From assembly GCF_945890115.1 (NCBI RefSeq), contig NZ_CAMDCK010000008.1:1-64000 (forward strand): 64,000 nt of DNA, in the 5' to 3' direction. The DNA comes from Sphingorhabdus sp. EL138 (lineage in GTDB: Bacteria > Pseudomonadota > Alphaproteobacteria > Sphingomonadales > Sphingomonadaceae). Shown one piece after another: positions 34,870 to 44,734 of the stretch. Position 1 is the first letter of the stretch, and the number at the start of each line of letters is the position of its first letter. A program made the translations under genes and the position numbers. The notes below the pieces were generated by a model. The model had not been told where the DNA came from and did not search any database. It saw only the letters and a program-made list of their open reading frames with translations.

Positions 34870-36209
34870 CAGTTATATTCGATAACCGCATCGCGGCGCA
34901 AATCGCGTAGGTAAATGCGGGCGCGCTTGTTCACGCGCTCTTCTTCCAATCGCGACATGATTTCGTCGAAACTTTCGGACGCAGCCTCTTGCGGTGCGTC
35001 GCGACCACATAGGACGAACACGCGAACGCCATCTTCCAAAGATCCATAAGGTGGCGTTGATTGGCCAACCTGTAAATCGAGCATAACCTGCTGCAATGGA
35101 GCGGGTAGTTCGCGGATTTTGATACCGTCTCGGTTAACCACATCGGCGCCAAGTTTGCGTGCCATCTCGTCCGCGACACCGCAGCCAGAAATTTGTTGTG
35201 TTTCTTCGCTGAACGTCTTGATCAATGGCGTTACTTGAGCTTCCGTTGTGCCCTTCGGGAAGTTGATTGCAATTTGCTTCAAGCTTAACACGGAGTCTCT
35301 CGGATCAGAGGTCGCCACCTGACGCTTATCGATCAGTAACAGGATCGAGATACCGCCAGGCGATGCAACGGCGTTAACCTCGTTACTGTTCATGCTAGCT
35401 GCTGCCGTGGCCAGTGACTGAGGTAATTGCGCGAGCGATAACCAACCGAGATCCCCGCCGACGGATGCAGTGGACGCTTCAGAAAACTGACGAGCGTAAG
35501 CTACAAAATTGCCGCCTTGGCGCAATTGATCAATTATTTTTCGCGCGTTTTCCTGAACTGCCGGCAAGGTTTCAGGCGTCGCCGCCAAATAAATTTCGCC
35601 CAAGCGATATTCCGTCGTGCCTTTGGTTGCCTTAATGCGTTCAATGATAGCGTTCACTTCGTCGTCGCTTACATTGGCAGATGGGCGAACGTTGCGCGAA
35701 AGCAGTCGGCTCCAAGAAAGTTCGCCCTTAATTTGCCGCTTGAGTGTTGCGACCGACGCACCAATGGATCCCAGATATTTTTCGACCTCGTTTGCTGGGC
35801 GGTTAAAGTTCTGCTGGGCGACACGGTCGAAATATTGATTTACTTCAGCCTCAGTGACTTCAATTTCATTGGCTGCTGCCTCTTGGATCTGCAGTGTTTC
35901 ATCAATCAAATTCGTCAAGATTTGTGCGCGAAAACGGGCGAGTTCTTCGGGCGGTAATTTGTTTTCATTCGCCGCTACGATGAGCGCTAGGCGATGATCA
36001 ATGTCGGTACCCGTGATGATTTCACCATTTACCTGCGCGGTCGCACGACGCACATTGGGGTCATTTTTGCCGAACAACTGCTGCCCTTCGGGTATATCCA
36101 AATTGGACTCAGAGGCGATAGTATCAGAGGCCGTTTGCGCAATTAGTGGTGTCAGTGCCGTTGCAGAAACGAGCACGGCAACTAAGGACAGGCGCGTGAA
36201 TAACTTCAT
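34869..36209 (-). CDS. surA: Periplasmic chaperone/peptidyl-prolyl isomerase SurA
   Basis: Escorts outer-membrane proteins across the periplasm, in particular LptD, whose gene is next upstream. The N-terminus is a signal peptide (MKLFTRLSLVAVLVSATALTPLIA). The N-terminal SurA domain (IDHRLALIVAANENKLPPEELARFRAQILTNLIDE, split) spans ~55-160, and one parvulin domain covers ~195-310 (EYRLGEIYLAA, FSEASTASVGGDLGWL). A second parvulin domain may be degenerate at ~310-420. Length 446. Confidence 0.94.
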   Translation of the reverse strand: MKLFTRLSLVAVLVSATALTPLIAQTASDTIASESNLDIPEGQQLFGKNDPNVRRATAQVNGEIITGTDIDHRLALIVAANENKLPPEELARFRAQILTNLIDETLQIQEAAANEIEVTEAEVNQYFDRVAQQNFNRPANEVEKYLGSIGASVATLKRQIKGELSWSRLLSRNVRPSANVSDDEVNAIIERIKATKGTTEYRLGEIYLAATPETLPAVQENARKIIDQLRQGGNFVAYARQFSEASTASVGGDLGWLSLAQLPQSLATAAASMNSNEVNAVASPGGISILLLIDKRQVATSDPRDSVLSLKQIAINFPKGTTEAQVTPLIKTFSEETQQISGCGVADEMARKLGADVVNRDGIKIRELPAPLQQVMLDLQVGQSTPPYGSLEDGVRVFVLCGRDAPQEAASESFDEIMSRLEEERVNKRARIYLRDLRRDAVIEYN

Positions 36210-36315
36210 TGATATTGATCCAATACAGTATCAGTTTCGGACGGCCAATTAGCCAATGCCTGCTGAACAACAGATGAGCGGCCAGAAGCCCGTCAGAATA
36301 TTTCTTAACGACGCC

Positions 36316-38547
36316 TTACACACCCAGATTGCGAAATGCCAGACGGAACAGGAAGCTGTTGCCGCGCTGGGAATCGCCCACAGGCTGATAGTCACGCCGC
36401 CACGTTAGGCTTAGCGATAAGCAATCGTCATCATAAGAGACGCCAAGCCTGTGCCGGATTGGGTCGAAGCCATCCGAGAGTATTGTGGGGTCTTCGTTGG
36501 TACCGGTAAGGTCAAGAATGGTCGATCCAAAAACCGACCAAAAGCGCGCCACACGTACACGACCAGCGAGCCGAATTTCTTCGCGGTCCTTTAAATCTTC
36601 TAGCGTCGGACCAATGTTGCGCTTCAACTTAAGATAGCCAGCCTGCAAATAGGTTCCGCGCGAACCGACAGTGGCGTCGATTTCGTTACGCCGGAAGGCT
36701 AAATTGTCCTTATCCAGTCTGAAACGGTGCGTTAACTTTACGATGTTTTTAAAGCGAAATTCTGAACGGCCGACAATGTCTGATGCTTCGTCCGACAGTC
36801 CTGTCCCGTCAGGGAAGATCGAAGCTTGGTTGGACAGGCGATAGCTTTGGCCCAAATTAACGTCGGCCGTAAAATAGGTTTTCCGTAAGGCCCAGTCAAA
36901 ACCATATGTCACGCGATAATCGTCTTCGAACCGGTCATAGCCTGGAAACCGGTTCAGCGCGAAGATATTGCTATCCTCAAGGTCGACAGCCCGCGAATCT
37001 TCGTTTGGCATCTTCAGATTGCTAATGGTCGGCGCTGCCACGACCTGAAGGCGTGGCGTGAAAATCTGCGTACCGCCAAAGGCCTGTCCTATGAAAGGCC
37101 ATTTAACGTCTGCCGCCGCTGCAAATATGCTGCGCGTTTGCCAGCCTGTTTCACCGCGGTAAATTGCCGTTAACGTGCTTGCATTGTCGTCACTGTTGTA
37201 AACATCGCCCCGCGCAAGCATTATAAAGCTCACTTCTTGACCAAGGCCATTAATTGTCCGCAAGTCCCATTTGGCAGAGGCAAAGGCCCGTTGTGTGTCT
37301 TGTCCCTCCGTGCGGGCAATGGCTAGGCTGTTGGCCTGAAGCTGGATAGTTCCCCCAACCACCGGGGCATCCATACGCAAGCGGTAATCTAGTTCGGGCA
37401 GAGCAATGGGCGCAATCCCCTGCGGGTCGGCCGTACGCAAGGTCTGTACAGCCCAGCCTGCCAATGAAAAGTAGCTGTTCTCCCCGATGCGTTCCGCCGA
37501 AAATGTCGACCGCAGCCTGTCGTCGCGGCTTATGTCATAGCGCCGAAGGAATGTTCGGTCGGATGCATAGCGACCGGATGCCGAAAATGACCAATGTGGG
37601 TCGAATTGAAACCGGCCAGCGCCCTCCAGATATCCCCGAAACACATTTGACCCAACAGAGGTTGCAACGCCGCTGGTGCTAATGCGGTCGCTATATGTGC
37701 CATATGCCGTCAGGTCGACTGCGCCATATTTTTCCAATGACCGAAAATTCACGCGGCCCAAAGGCGCTGCATCGGAAAATGCAGTGACTGATCCAGTAAA
37801 ATCCCGATTTTGGGTGATGCGCCAATAATAAGATTGCCCCAGCTCAACGCCGTTGTTGCGGGAGAAACCAATGCTTGGGACGAGAAAGCCGCTGCCCGCA
37901 TTTGTACCGACAGGGTGCGATAAAAACGGTAACGGTATAACAGGCAACCCAAAAAGCTCGATACGCGCGCCTTCGTAATCAACACGTTTCTTGGCGGGGT
38001 CATAGACGACTTTGACGGCCTTTACCTCCCAGCTTGGCCTCTTCGGGCAGCCATTGGCGGTTTCGACGCTACATGCGGTGTAGGCTGCATAGTTTAGCGT
38101 ATAGACTCCATCTTTGCGTGCGCCGCTATTGGCGGCGAGGCGGCTCTTGTCGGCCAGCACCACCAGCAGATTGTTGATAACGCCGTCTTTTAGGGCGTCA
38201 GTAAGCCCGATTGTGTCGCCATAAGCGACGTCGCCTTCTGGTCCAACCGTCCGGATATTGCCCTCGGCCACAACTCGGCCGGTTGTGCGGTTCCATATAA
38301 TGGAGTCTGCGCGGACGAAATACCCGTCGCGATTTGCAATTACGTTGCCTTTGGCCGTTACAACTTCGGTATTCGAGTCATATTCCACAACCGCCGCAGA
38401 AAACCCAATCTGGTCGCTGGTCTGCTGCGTTGGTTCGGCGGATGCTGCGGTTTGGGCCATCGCGATTGCTGGCAACGAACCGCATCCGAGCAATATCGGC
38501 ATCAGCAGAATGCGAACAAGGGTGGGCCGGGGGGCGGGAATAATCAT
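36316..38547 (-). CDS. lptD: LPS-assembly outer-membrane protein LptD
   Basis: Inserts lipopolysaccharide into the outer leaflet with LptE. Residues ~50-200 (from ATG 38547) form the periplasmic OstA/LptA-like slide (EVVTAKGNVIANRDGYFVRADSI, GRVVAEGNIR). The rest is a beta-barrel with many amphipathic strands ending in the typical FRLAFRNLGV. A signal peptide with PILLGCGSLPAIAMA is at the start. The frame is open another 33 codons upstream, so the start is uncertain. Cysteines are few (CSVETANGC), as in alphaproteobacteria. Confidence 0.93.
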   Translation of the reverse strand: MIIPAPRPTLVRILLMPILLGCGSLPAIAMAQTAASAEPTQQTSDQIGFSAAVVEYDSNTEVVTAKGNVIANRDGYFVRADSIIWNRTTGRVVAEGNIRTVGPEGDVAYGDTIGLTDALKDGVINNLLVVLADKSRLAANSGARKDGVYTLNYAAYTACSVETANGCPKRPSWEVKAVKVVYDPAKKRVDYEGARIELFGLPVIPLPFLSHPVGTNAGSGFLVPSIGFSRNNGVELGQSYYWRITQNRDFTGSVTAFSDAAPLGRVNFRSLEKYGAVDLTAYGTYSDRISTSGVATSVGSNVFRGYLEGAGRFQFDPHWSFSASGRYASDRTFLRRYDISRDDRLRSTFSAERIGENSYFSLAGWAVQTLRTADPQGIAPIALPELDYRLRMDAPVVGGTIQLQANSLAIARTEGQDTQRAFASAKWDLRTINGLGQEVSFIMLARGDVYNSDDNASTLTAIYRGETGWQTRSIFAAAADVKWPFIGQAFGGTQIFTPRLQVVAAPTISNLKMPNEDSRAVDLEDSNIFALNRFPGYDRFEDDYRVTYGFDWALRKTYFTADVNLGQSYRLSNQASIFPDGTGLSDEASDIVGRSEFRFKNIVKLTHRFRLDKDNLAFRRNEIDATVGSRGTYLQAGYLKLKRNIGPTLEDLKDREEIRLAGRVRVARFWSVFGSTILDLTGTNEDPTILSDGFDPIRHRLGVSYDDDCLSLSLTWRRDYQPVGDSQRGNSFLFRLAFRNLGV

Positions 38548-38724
38548 AAAAACCAAACTGCCCTTTATCGCCGCTATTGCCGTGGGTCCACCCATGTTGC
38601 CACGCATGGCATTATTTGCGGCTAAGCGCTGGCATATTCTGACCATCTTTTGCTTTAATCGGAACGGATAATAGGCCTATAGAAATGTCAAACATGACAC
38701 CCAGCGGAAAGGCTGTTTATTTCC

Positions 38725-40182
38725 ATGAAAATCAATTTTATCGATGCGCGCCCCAAAGATGCCGACGTGATCGCATTTATCGTTACCAAAAGCACTTTTG
38801 CCGATTTCGAATTTCCCTTGGAAAAAGCGGACATTATTCACGCGACCGCAAAGCTTGCGCGGTTTGAAGGTGTGGCGGGGCAAAACTTCCTGTTGATCAA
38901 CGAACAAGACGGCAAGTTGGTGCGCATCATGCTGCTTGGTGTGGCGGAAGGTGAGGCGGCGGATTACCAGAAAGCTGGCGGAGACATTATCGCCAAGGTG
39001 CAGACATCTGGCGCAAAGCACATTGCCCTTCATGGGGCTAATTTGACGGCGCAGTTCGCGGCAGAGGTTGCTTTTGGCGCAACGCTGCGCAACTGGCGGA
39101 TGGACAAATATCGCACCAAATTGGCCGAAACGTCAAAGCCGACGGTGGAGTCGTTCACCGTCGTTGCTGCGCCTAAAGAAGCCAGCGCGCATTGGACAAG
39201 TTACCAAGCGGTCGCGCAAGGCGTTGTCTTGACCAAGGAATTGGTGACGGAGCCTGCAAATATCATTTATCCAGAAAGCTTTGTTGATCGTTGCCAGCAT
39301 TTAAAAGAACTGGGCGTCGAAATCAGCGTGCTGGATGATAAGGATATGGCGGCGCTTGGCATGGGGGCGCTGTTGGGCGTGGCGCAAGGCTCACGTCGCC
39401 CGGCACGGCTGTTGGTGATGAAGTGGGACGGCACCGACGGCGCGCAGCAACGGCCAGTCGCCTTGGTCGGCAAGGGTGTGACGTTCGATACAGGTGGTAT
39501 TTCCATCAAACCAGCCGCAGGCATGGAAGATATGAAATGGGATATGGGCGGTGCCGGCGCGGTTGCAGGTGCCATGAAGGCATTGGCGGGACGCAAGGCC
39601 AAGGCCCATGTCGTTGGCGTTTGCGGCCTTGTGGAGAATATGCCCGACGGTAATGCGCAACGTCCCGGTGATATCGTTACGTCCATGTCGGGCCAAACGA
39701 TTGAGGTGCTGAACACCGATGCAGAAGGCCGCCTTGTTTTGTGCGACGCGCTCCATTGGGTGCAGGAGAAGTATAACCCAGAATATATCGTCGATTTGGC
39801 GACACTGACGGGCGCGATCATCGTGTCGCTTGGCAGTGAATATGCGGGGCTATTCTCGAACAGTGACGAACTTGCCGATAAGCTCACGGCAGCGGGTAAG
39901 GCATCAGGCGACCCTTTATGGCGTCTCCCCTTGTCAAAGGCTTATGACAAGATGATCGACAGCCCGATTGCCGATATGAAGAATATCGGCGGGAAAGGCG
40001 CAGGCTCCATTACCGCCGCGCAATTTTTGGGCCGCTTCATTAAGGACGGCGTGAAATGGGCGCATCTTGATATTGCTGGCACCGTGTGGGCCGACAAGCC
40101 GGGCCCCGTATGGGACAAGGGCGCAACCGGATTTGGCGTGCGTTTGCTTAATCGCTTCGTCGCCGACAATTTCGAAGGCTGA
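38725..40182 (+). CDS. pepA: Leucyl aminopeptidase (M17)
   Basis: A cytosolic dizinc aminopeptidase that releases N-terminal residues from peptides. The metal and catalytic residues are Lys250 (VGKGVTFDTGG), Asp255, Asp273 (KWDMGGAGAV) and the signature NTDAEGRL at 330-337. The N-terminal ~150 residues form the less conserved domain. Length 485. Upstream is divergent lptD. A small family of DNA-binding functions is known for PepA; not visible here. Confidence 0.97.
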   Translation: MKINFIDARPKDADVIAFIVTKSTFADFEFPLEKADIIHATAKLARFEGVAGQNFLLINEQDGKLVRIMLLGVAEGEAADYQKAGGDIIAKVQTSGAKHIALHGANLTAQFAAEVAFGATLRNWRMDKYRTKLAETSKPTVESFTVVAAPKEASAHWTSYQAVAQGVVLTKELVTEPANIIYPESFVDRCQHLKELGVEISVLDDKDMAALGMGALLGVAQGSRRPARLLVMKWDGTDGAQQRPVALVGKGVTFDTGGISIKPAAGMEDMKWDMGGAGAVAGAMKALAGRKAKAHVVGVCGLVENMPDGNAQRPGDIVTSMSGQTIEVLNTDAEGRLVLCDALHWVQEKYNPEYIVDLATLTGAIIVSLGSEYAGLFSNSDELADKLTAAGKASGDPLWRLPLSKAYDKMIDSPIADMKNIGGKGAGSITAAQFLGRFIKDGVKWAHLDIAGTVWADKPGPVWDKGATGFGVRLLNRFVADNFEG

Positions 40183-40194
40183 TGTAGCGGCATC

Positions 40195-40626
40195 ATGCAG
40201 GTCGATTTCTATCAGCTCACCCGCGATCCTGCTGAAAAAATACTCGCCCTCATCGCCCAGCGTATATTGGACGATGAAGGGCGGTTATTGATCGTCAGTG
40301 ACGACAGCGTGCAATTGGACGCCATATCGTCCGCGCTTTGGACGGCAAAGGCGGACAGTTTTCTCGCGCATGCCAAGGCAGGTGAGGGGGAGGATGCCCT
40401 GCAACCCATATTGTTGTCACATGATGTCGCAGCCACGAATAAAGCGCGGTTTGTGGCCATTGCCGATGGAAACTGGCGCCCGATTGAAAAAGAATTCGAT
40501 CGCATTTTTTACCTCTTTCCGCCCAGCCACACCGACAACGCGCGGGCCGCGTGGCGCAGCTTAAGCGAAGGCGTGGAGCGACGTTACTGGAAACAGGACG
40601 GCGGTAAATGGGTGCAAGGCCCATAA
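40195..40626 (+). CDS. holC: DNA polymerase III subunit chi
   Basis: Links the clamp loader to single-strand binding protein. Blocks seen: [40 protein letters not shown] and a C-terminal [22 protein letters not shown], typical of the alphaproteobacterial HolC. Thirteen bp after pepA, so likely co-transcribed. Length 143. Confidence 0.93.
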   Translation: MQVDFYQLTRDPAEKILALIAQRILDDEGRLLIVSDDSVQLDAISSALWTAKADSFLAHAKAGEGEDALQPILLSHDVAATNKARFVAIADGNWRPIEKEFDRIFYLFPPSHTDNARAAWRSLSEGVERRYWKQDGGKWVQGP

Positions 40627-40694
40627 AGCTTGCCAAAAAGGCCAAGCATCGTTATCTGCGCGCCAAATTCACCCCTATATATTTGGAGTATCTC

Positions 40695-41117
40695 ATGGCG
40701 GTTACGCGCACATTTTCGATCATTAAGCCCGACGCAACACGCCGCAACCTGACAGGTGCCGTGACCAAGATGCTTGAAGAAGCCGGCCTGCGCGTCGTGG
40801 CTTCAAAGCGCATCCACATGTCGCGCGCACAAGCCGAGGGCTTTTACGCCGTACACAAAGAACGCCCGTTCTTTGGCGAACTCGTCGAATTCATGATCAG
40901 CGGACCAGTGGTCGTGCAAGTGCTTGAAGGCGAAAATGCCATGCAGCGCAACCGCGACATCATGGGCGCAACGAACCCTGAAAATGCGGAACCCGGCACC
41001 ATCCGCAAGGAATTGGCCGAAAGCATCGAAGCCAACACCGTCCATGGTTCGGACAGCGATGAAAACGCCGCCATCGAAATCGCCTATTTCTTCAAGCCTG
41101 AAGAGATTGTTGGTTAA
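40695..41117 (+). CDS. ndk: Nucleoside diphosphate kinase
   Basis: Transfers phosphate between nucleoside di- and triphosphates. The active His117 lies in [12 protein letters not shown], and [16 protein letters not shown] is the N-terminal signature. ATG 40695 has a TTTGGAG ribosome-binding site; the length of 140 fits the family. The frame is open upstream but not conserved. Confidence 0.98.
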   Translation: MAVTRTFSIIKPDATRRNLTGAVTKMLEEAGLRVVASKRIHMSRAQAEGFYAVHKERPFFGELVEFMISGPVVVQVLEGENAMQRNRDIMGATNPENAEPGTIRKELAESIEANTVHGSDSDENAAIEIAYFFKPEEIVG

Positions 41118-41118
41118 A

Positions 41119-41433
41119 CTATTCTCGAAAAGGCGATTTTTTCCATAAATCGTCGAGTACTTGCAGTGTATCTTCACTGATCCGCTCGGCAGGCGGCCAA
41201 GGACCGTCTGCCGACATCGCGCGAAACTCTTTTTCGCGTGCAACTTCAGTAGGCCAAAGCGCAATTGCGACTAGTTCTTCATTTGCGCCACGACCAAGGC
41301 ATGAGCCAAAAGACCCATGCTCGGACCCTTGGCGTGTTACTTCGCACCAACGATTTCGAAAATCAGTCTCATGTTCAGGAGCCACCCGCCACCGATAAAT
41401 GGCAATAAATCCGGTGCTAGCGTTAGAATTCAT
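41119..41433 (-). CDS. ABM-like (antibiotic monooxygenase fold) protein
   Basis: A 104-residue protein of the dimeric alpha-beta barrel type: FIAIYRWRVAPEHETDFRNRWCEVT and LVAIALWPTEVAREKEFRAM. Homologues are small monooxygenases or uncharacterised stress proteins; the substrate is unknown. ATG 41433 overlaps the purN stop by 11 nt, so it is read with purM-purN. Confidence 0.7.
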   Translation of the reverse strand: MNSNASTGFIAIYRWRVAPEHETDFRNRWCEVTRQGSEHGSFGSCLGRGANEELVAIALWPTEVAREKEFRAMSADGPWPPAERISEDTLQVLDDLWKKSPFRE

Positions 41434-42370
41434 TGGCCACATCCATAAGCCTAGTCAGCTTCTTCGGCGCAACAGCGCGCCAGCTTTTGGCGATCCAGTC
41501 GCCAATATGGTCCCAATCGGTGTCGCCAAGGTCCAGCCTGATTGCCACCCAGCCATCCCCGAAATAGGCAGGGCGGTAGTAACGCCCGGCGTCGCTGTCG
41601 ATCAGCATCGCTTGCTCCTCCGCGCCGCTGATTTTGACCAGCAAGGCAGTCTTGCCGTCGCCGTGATGGTCGATAGACACATAAGCGAATTTCTTGCCAC
41701 CAACGATGCCGAAGCACGGCATGCCGTGGGACATAACTTCATCGGCTTCAGGCTGGGCGAGGGCGAGGGTACGGACTTGCGCCGTCAGATATTCCGGGTT
41801 GGTGTCGCGCGCGACAAAATCTGCCAGCGTCTTGGGGTATAATTGATACTCCGCCATTTTAACGCGGTCGGCGAGCGTATCTGCTGTGTCGCCGGACAAA
41901 ATCGCCACTTCGATTTGGCCAAGCACGGGGCCATCGTCCAATTCCGCCGTGACCAAATGCACGCTGGTTCCCGCGACTGTGTCATTAGCGTCAATAGCTC
42001 TTTGATGGGTGTGCAGGCCCTTATATTTAGGCAGCAAAGACGGGTGGATATTGAGCATGCGTCCATCCCATTTTGCGACAAATTCTGTAGACAATATCCG
42101 CATATATCCAGCCAAAGCGACATAGACCGCACCGGCTTTGACGATCGCGTCATGCATGACCGCGTCATGCGCGGCACGGTCAAGGCCGATATGTGATACC
42201 GCAAAGGTCGGGATACCCTCTGTCGCCACGACTTTCAGCCCTTCTGCATCTGGGTTGTTGCTGGCGACCAGAACAATTTCATAGGGGCAGCTTGGCAATT
42301 TAGAGGCATATAACAAAGCCGCCATATTCGTGCCCGCGCCGGAGATCAGGACGGCGACTTTGGCTTTCAT
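41423..42370 (-). CDS. purN: GAR transformylase PurN fused to a MmcQ/YjbR-like domain
   Basis: Residues 1-190 are formyltetrahydrofolate-dependent phosphoribosylglycinamide formyltransferase: catalytic Asn107, His109 (NIHPSLLP) and Asp146 (AELDDGPVLGQ). Residues ~192-305 are a DUF/YjbR (CyaY-like fold) domain (ALAQPEADEVMSHGMPCFGIVGGKKFAYVSI, FGDGWVAIRLD). The usual PurN is ~215 residues, so this is a real fusion of 315. YjbR domains bind DNA in some proteins; here the role is unknown. It lies downstream of purM. Confidence 0.9.
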   Translation of the reverse strand: MKAKVAVLISGAGTNMAALLYASKLPSCPYEIVLVASNNPDAEGLKVVATEGIPTFAVSHIGLDRAAHDAVMHDAIVKAGAVYVALAGYMRILSTEFVAKWDGRMLNIHPSLLPKYKGLHTHQRAIDANDTVAGTSVHLVTAELDDGPVLGQIEVAILSGDTADTLADRVKMAEYQLYPKTLADFVARDTNPEYLTAQVRTLALAQPEADEVMSHGMPCFGIVGGKKFAYVSIDHHGDGKTALLVKISGAEEQAMLIDSDAGRYYRPAYFGDGWVAIRLDLGDTDWDHIGDWIAKSWRAVAPKKLTRLMDVANEF

Positions 42371-42377
42371 TTGCTCT

Positions 42378-42481
42378 CCCCTCCCGCAGGCGGGAGGGGT
42401 CGGGGGAGGGCTTCCACATTAAACGCTGCACGCGAAGCTTCGGTTCGCCCCACCCCTAGCCCCTCCCGCAGGCGGGAGGGG
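42378..42481. repeat. Pair of identical 22-bp palindromes between purM and purN
   Basis: The hairpin CCCCTCCCGC-AG-GCGGGAGGGG occurs at 42378-42399 and again at 42460-42481, in a 104-bp block with C/G-rich arms that themselves pair weakly. It has the form of a REP pair (BIME-like). It probably marks a transcript-stability or insertion site, and it fills most of the gap between the two pur genes. Confidence 0.75.
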
Positions 42482-42493
42482 GATAAAGGTAGT

Positions 42494-43600
42494 TTAGCCC
42501 ACATAAGTCGCAGTCCAATCGGATTGCGCGCTCCATGTTTCGACAGAGCCCTTAACGGTGCAGCCCTTGTCACCTGCTGCAATGTGACCGATATTAAACA
42601 CCGTCTCACCAGCGGCCTCTAGCGTGGCCGTGACGTCGGCCACATCCCCGTGCGCCACGACGACAGCCATGCCGACACCACAGTTAAATGTCCGCGCCAT
42701 TTCCTCGGGCTCGATATTTCCCTGTGCTTGCAAAAACGCCATCAGGCGCGGCTGTGTCCAAGCGTCCGCGTTGACATGCGCATGAAGCCCCGCTGGCAAA
42801 ATGCGCGGAATATTCTCAAGCAAACCGCCGCCCGTAATATGCGCCATCGCGTGGATTTTGCCCGTGCGCACCAGCGGCAGCAAGGATTGCACATAGATAC
42901 GTGTGGGCGCCATCAGCGCGTCGATCAAGATGACATTCTGGTCGAACAGAGCGGGGCGATCCAGCTTCCAGCCCTTGTCCGCCGCAAGTCTGCGCACCAA
43001 CGAAAAGCCGTTGGAGTGCACACCCGACGATGCAAGGCCCAAGATGACGTCGCCCGCTTCAATTTTGTCGGCGGTGAGAACTTGGTCGCGTTCCACCGCG
43101 CCGACGCAAAAGCCAGCAAGGTCATAATCACCGTCGGAATACATTCCGGGCATTTCCGCGGTTTCGCCGCCGATCAGCGCGCATCCAGCCAGTTTGCAGC
43201 CCTTAGCGATGCTGGCCACGACGGACGTCGCAACCGCATTGTCCAGCTTACCAGTCGCATAATAATCCAAGAAAAACAGCGGCTCTGCGCCCTGTACGAT
43301 CAAGTCATTTGCGCACATCGCAACGAGGTCGATGCCGACGCCTTCATGCCGTCCGGACTCTATTGCTAGCTTCAGCTTTGTGCCCACACCGTCATTGGCC
43401 GCGACCAGCAACGGGTCGTGAAACCCCGCTGCTTTCAAATCGAAGAACCCGCCAAATCCGCCAAGGTCGGCGTCCGCACCTGCACGACGCGTTGCTTTGG
43501 CCAGTGGCGCAATGGCGCGCACCAGGGCATTGCCGGTTTCGATGGAAACACCCGCCTTGGCATAGGTGTAGGATTCTGGGGTTTGATCTTTTGCGTCCAT
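42494..43600 (-). CDS. purM: Phosphoribosylformylglycinamidine cyclo-ligase
   Basis: The AIR synthetase of purine synthesis. Visible: [48 protein letters not shown] split, [11 protein letters not shown] and [13 protein letters not shown]. Length 368. First gene of purM-purN, read toward purN. Confidence 0.96.
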   Translation of the reverse strand: MDAKDQTPESYTYAKAGVSIETGNALVRAIAPLAKATRRAGADADLGGFGGFFDLKAAGFHDPLLVAANDGVGTKLKLAIESGRHEGVGIDLVAMCANDLIVQGAEPLFFLDYYATGKLDNAVATSVVASIAKGCKLAGCALIGGETAEMPGMYSDGDYDLAGFCVGAVERDQVLTADKIEAGDVILGLASSGVHSNGFSLVRRLAADKGWKLDRPALFDQNVILIDALMAPTRIYVQSLLPLVRTGKIHAMAHITGGGLLENIPRILPAGLHAHVNADAWTQPRLMAFLQAQGNIEPEEMARTFNCGVGMAVVVAHGDVADVTATLEAAGETVFNIGHIAAGDKGCTVKGSVETWSAQSDWTATYVG

Positions 43601-43661
43601 TTGACGCCGTTAGCGAGAACAGGCTTGGAATTCCACGTCTATGTCGCCTAAAGGTGACGAG

Positions 43662-44717
43662 ATGACAAATTTGCCCAAGAATTGGTTCCGCATTGCTGCA
43701 ATCGGCTTGCCTTTGGCGCTGGTTGGCGGTGGCATCGTCGTTGCGCAAATTGAAGGGCCAAAGCGCGGTATTGCGCCGATTGCGAGCGCCGGCGACTTTG
43801 AAGTTACCGGCGTTTCGGTCAACGTGGTTGGCGACAACGCCTTTGAAGCACGAAAAAAGGGATGGGAGCAGGCGCAGCGCATTGCATGGGCGGCGTTGTG
43901 GCGCAAAACCCATAATGAAGTAGGGGCTGGCCTGTCCGATTCGACATTGGACGGCATTACCGCCGCGATTGTGGTGGAACAGGAACAAATTGGCCCACGC
44001 CGTTATGTTGCAAAGCTGGGCGTCCTATTTGACCGTGCGCGCGCAGGTCAGTTGCTGGGCGTCAGCGGCGTTGCAAGGCGTTCTGCGCCTTTGATGTTGT
44101 TGCCCGTGACCTATTCCGCAGGTGCACCCACGGTGTTTGAACAGCGGACATCATGGCAACGAAGCTGGGCCAAATTTCGTACCGCAGACAGCACCATCGA
44201 TTATGTCCGCCCAAGCGGGGCAGGTGGCGAGTCGCTTTTGTTAAATGCAGGCCAACCGGAACGCCGCAGTCGCATTTGGTGGCGCACGATCCTTGACCAA
44301 TTCGGTGCGGCGGACGTTATCATTCCCATCGCGCGGATTGAACGGCAATGGCCGGGTGGTCCAGTCATAGGTCGTTTTTCGGCGCGTTATGGTCCCGATA
44401 ACAAGTTTCTGGGTGCATTCACGCTGCGCACGACGGGCAGCGCTGGCATTCCTGCGATGATGGATCAGGCAGTGATGCGGATGGATCAATTGTTCCAATC
44501 GGCCTTAGCCTCAGGGCGCTTGCGGGCGGATGCATCTTTGGTCCTTGAACCCGAAGTGGTTGAGGGCGAGGATTTGGAGAGCGAAGTCGAAGACGCTGCG
44601 GCTTTGGATGAAACTGGCGCGCCGTCACAGGAACCCGCCGCGCCATCGCTTGATGACGTCGTCAGATCTATTGTGCCAGAGGGGCAGGCCCCTTCTGCGC
44701 CTCAGCCCCGGCCATAA
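43662..44717 (+). CDS. Exported or membrane-anchored protein of unknown function
   Basis: 351 residues from ATG 43662. A single hydrophobic helix after a basic start (NWFRIAAIGLPLALVGGGIVVA) suggests a signal anchor. A conserved-looking EARKKGWEQAQRIAWAALWRK region follows, and a Pro/Glu-rich acidic C-terminus (ESEVEDAAALDETGAPSQEPAAPS). It resembles DUF2066-like proteins of sphingomonads. It lies just upstream of hdaA, a frequent neighbour, so a link to replication control is possible but unproved. Confidence 0.65.
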   Translation: MTNLPKNWFRIAAIGLPLALVGGGIVVAQIEGPKRGIAPIASAGDFEVTGVSVNVVGDNAFEARKKGWEQAQRIAWAALWRKTHNEVGAGLSDSTLDGITAAIVVEQEQIGPRRYVAKLGVLFDRARAGQLLGVSGVARRSAPLMLLPVTYSAGAPTVFEQRTSWQRSWAKFRTADSTIDYVRPSGAGGESLLLNAGQPERRSRIWWRTILDQFGAADVIIPIARIERQWPGGPVIGRFSARYGPDNKFLGAFTLRTTGSAGIPAMMDQAVMRMDQLFQSALASGRLRADASLVLEPEVVEGEDLESEVEDAAALDETGAPSQEPAAPSLDDVVRSIVPEGQAPSAPQPRP

Positions 44718-44734
44718 GCGCATTTAGCGGGTCG

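Noticed and set aside
36316-38646. Longer start of lptD with 33 extra residues
   Set aside because: The extension holds no signal-peptide-like stretch; the one at 38547 gives a clear signal.
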